A DNA stretch of 5,560 bases from an uncultured Mollicutes bacterium (GTDB taxonomy: Bacteria > Bacillota_I > Bacilli_A > RFN20 > CAG-288), in NCBI GenBank assembly GCA_900549915.1, contig URQF01000095.1, forward strand, positions 1 to 5,560. Reading direction: 5' to 3'. Both the position numbers and the translations under genes were made by a program. Positions 5,540 through 5,560 of this stretch are shown one piece after another; the first letter of the stretch is position 1; the number at the start of each line of letters is the position of its first letter. The notes under the pieces are model-generated. The model did no database searches and was not told where the DNA came from. It saw nothing but the letters and a program-made list of their open reading frames with translations.

Positions 5540-5560
5540 ATACGCGTGAGAAAAACAGCA

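Noticed and set aside
1..5560. tRNA genes, CRISPR arrays, insertion sequences or a defence island
   Set aside because: No cloverleaf with a GGTTC-like T arm, no regularly spaced repeats, no transposase or terminal inverted repeats, and no recognised defence genes were found.

Overview
The window looks like a chromosomal piece of a low-to-moderate GC, AT-leaning Firmicutes/Bacilli-type bacterium. The signs are strong AGGAG-type ribosome binding sites, near-consensus sigma-A promoters, rho-independent terminators, an FMN riboswitch in front of a riboflavin ECF transporter S component (RibU), and stop codons TAA and TGA. TGA is a stop here, so this is not the Mycoplasma code.

The outstanding feature runs through every gene. 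The codon AGG appears to mean methionine, not arginine. With the standard code, RibU has arginines scattered through its membrane helices and only 3 Met in 252 residues. The family motifs of three further unrelated proteins would also carry Arg where their families have Met or another hydrophobic residue. Read as Met, RibU gains an ordinary hydrophobic helix 1 and PFNLMKG, the DUF3825 protein gains LTLKMAYVNARL, and the DUF2130 protein gains VKMLGE, IMDMKNE and DKMYVVRP. The pseudouridine synthase gains KRMYLN. By hand I count about 50 in-frame AGG against 17 ATG codons, and 46 CGN/AGA codons that sit where Arg is expected (HRLD, GRKNQIR, VVRPP, NARL). An AGG-to-Met reassignment has been reported for one clade of uncultivated Bacilli (Codetta screen, Shulgina and Eddy 2021, from memory). 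The window probably belongs to that clade or a relative, so all standard-code translations of it are wrong at AGG.

Layout. 1-757 (minus): 5' part of ribU, running off the left edge. 758-990 (minus): its regulatory leader, with promoter, FMN aptamer and terminator hairpin. 991-1078 (plus): divergent promoter and a hairpin that presents the ribosome binding site. 1079-2854 (plus): a 591-residue protein with two OST-HTH/LOTUS domains and a C-terminal DUF3825 domain, probably RNA-associated. 2856-2892: a shared terminator between convergent genes. 2875-3552 (minus): an RluA-family pseudouridine synthase, apparently with almost no 5' leader. 3553-3649: divergent promoters. 3650-5266 (plus): a 538-residue coiled-coil plus DUF2130 protein with a possible PD-(D/E)XK-like core. 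5267-5560: no convincing gene; it holds several hairpins, a strong terminator at 5474-5508 and perhaps a promoter for a gene beyond the right edge.

The genes do not form one operon: strands alternate and each has its own signals. Riboflavin uptake is controlled by FMN. The OST-HTH/DUF3825 protein and the pseudouridine synthase both point to RNA biology, and the DUF2130 protein has no known role. Nothing in the window shows that they act together.
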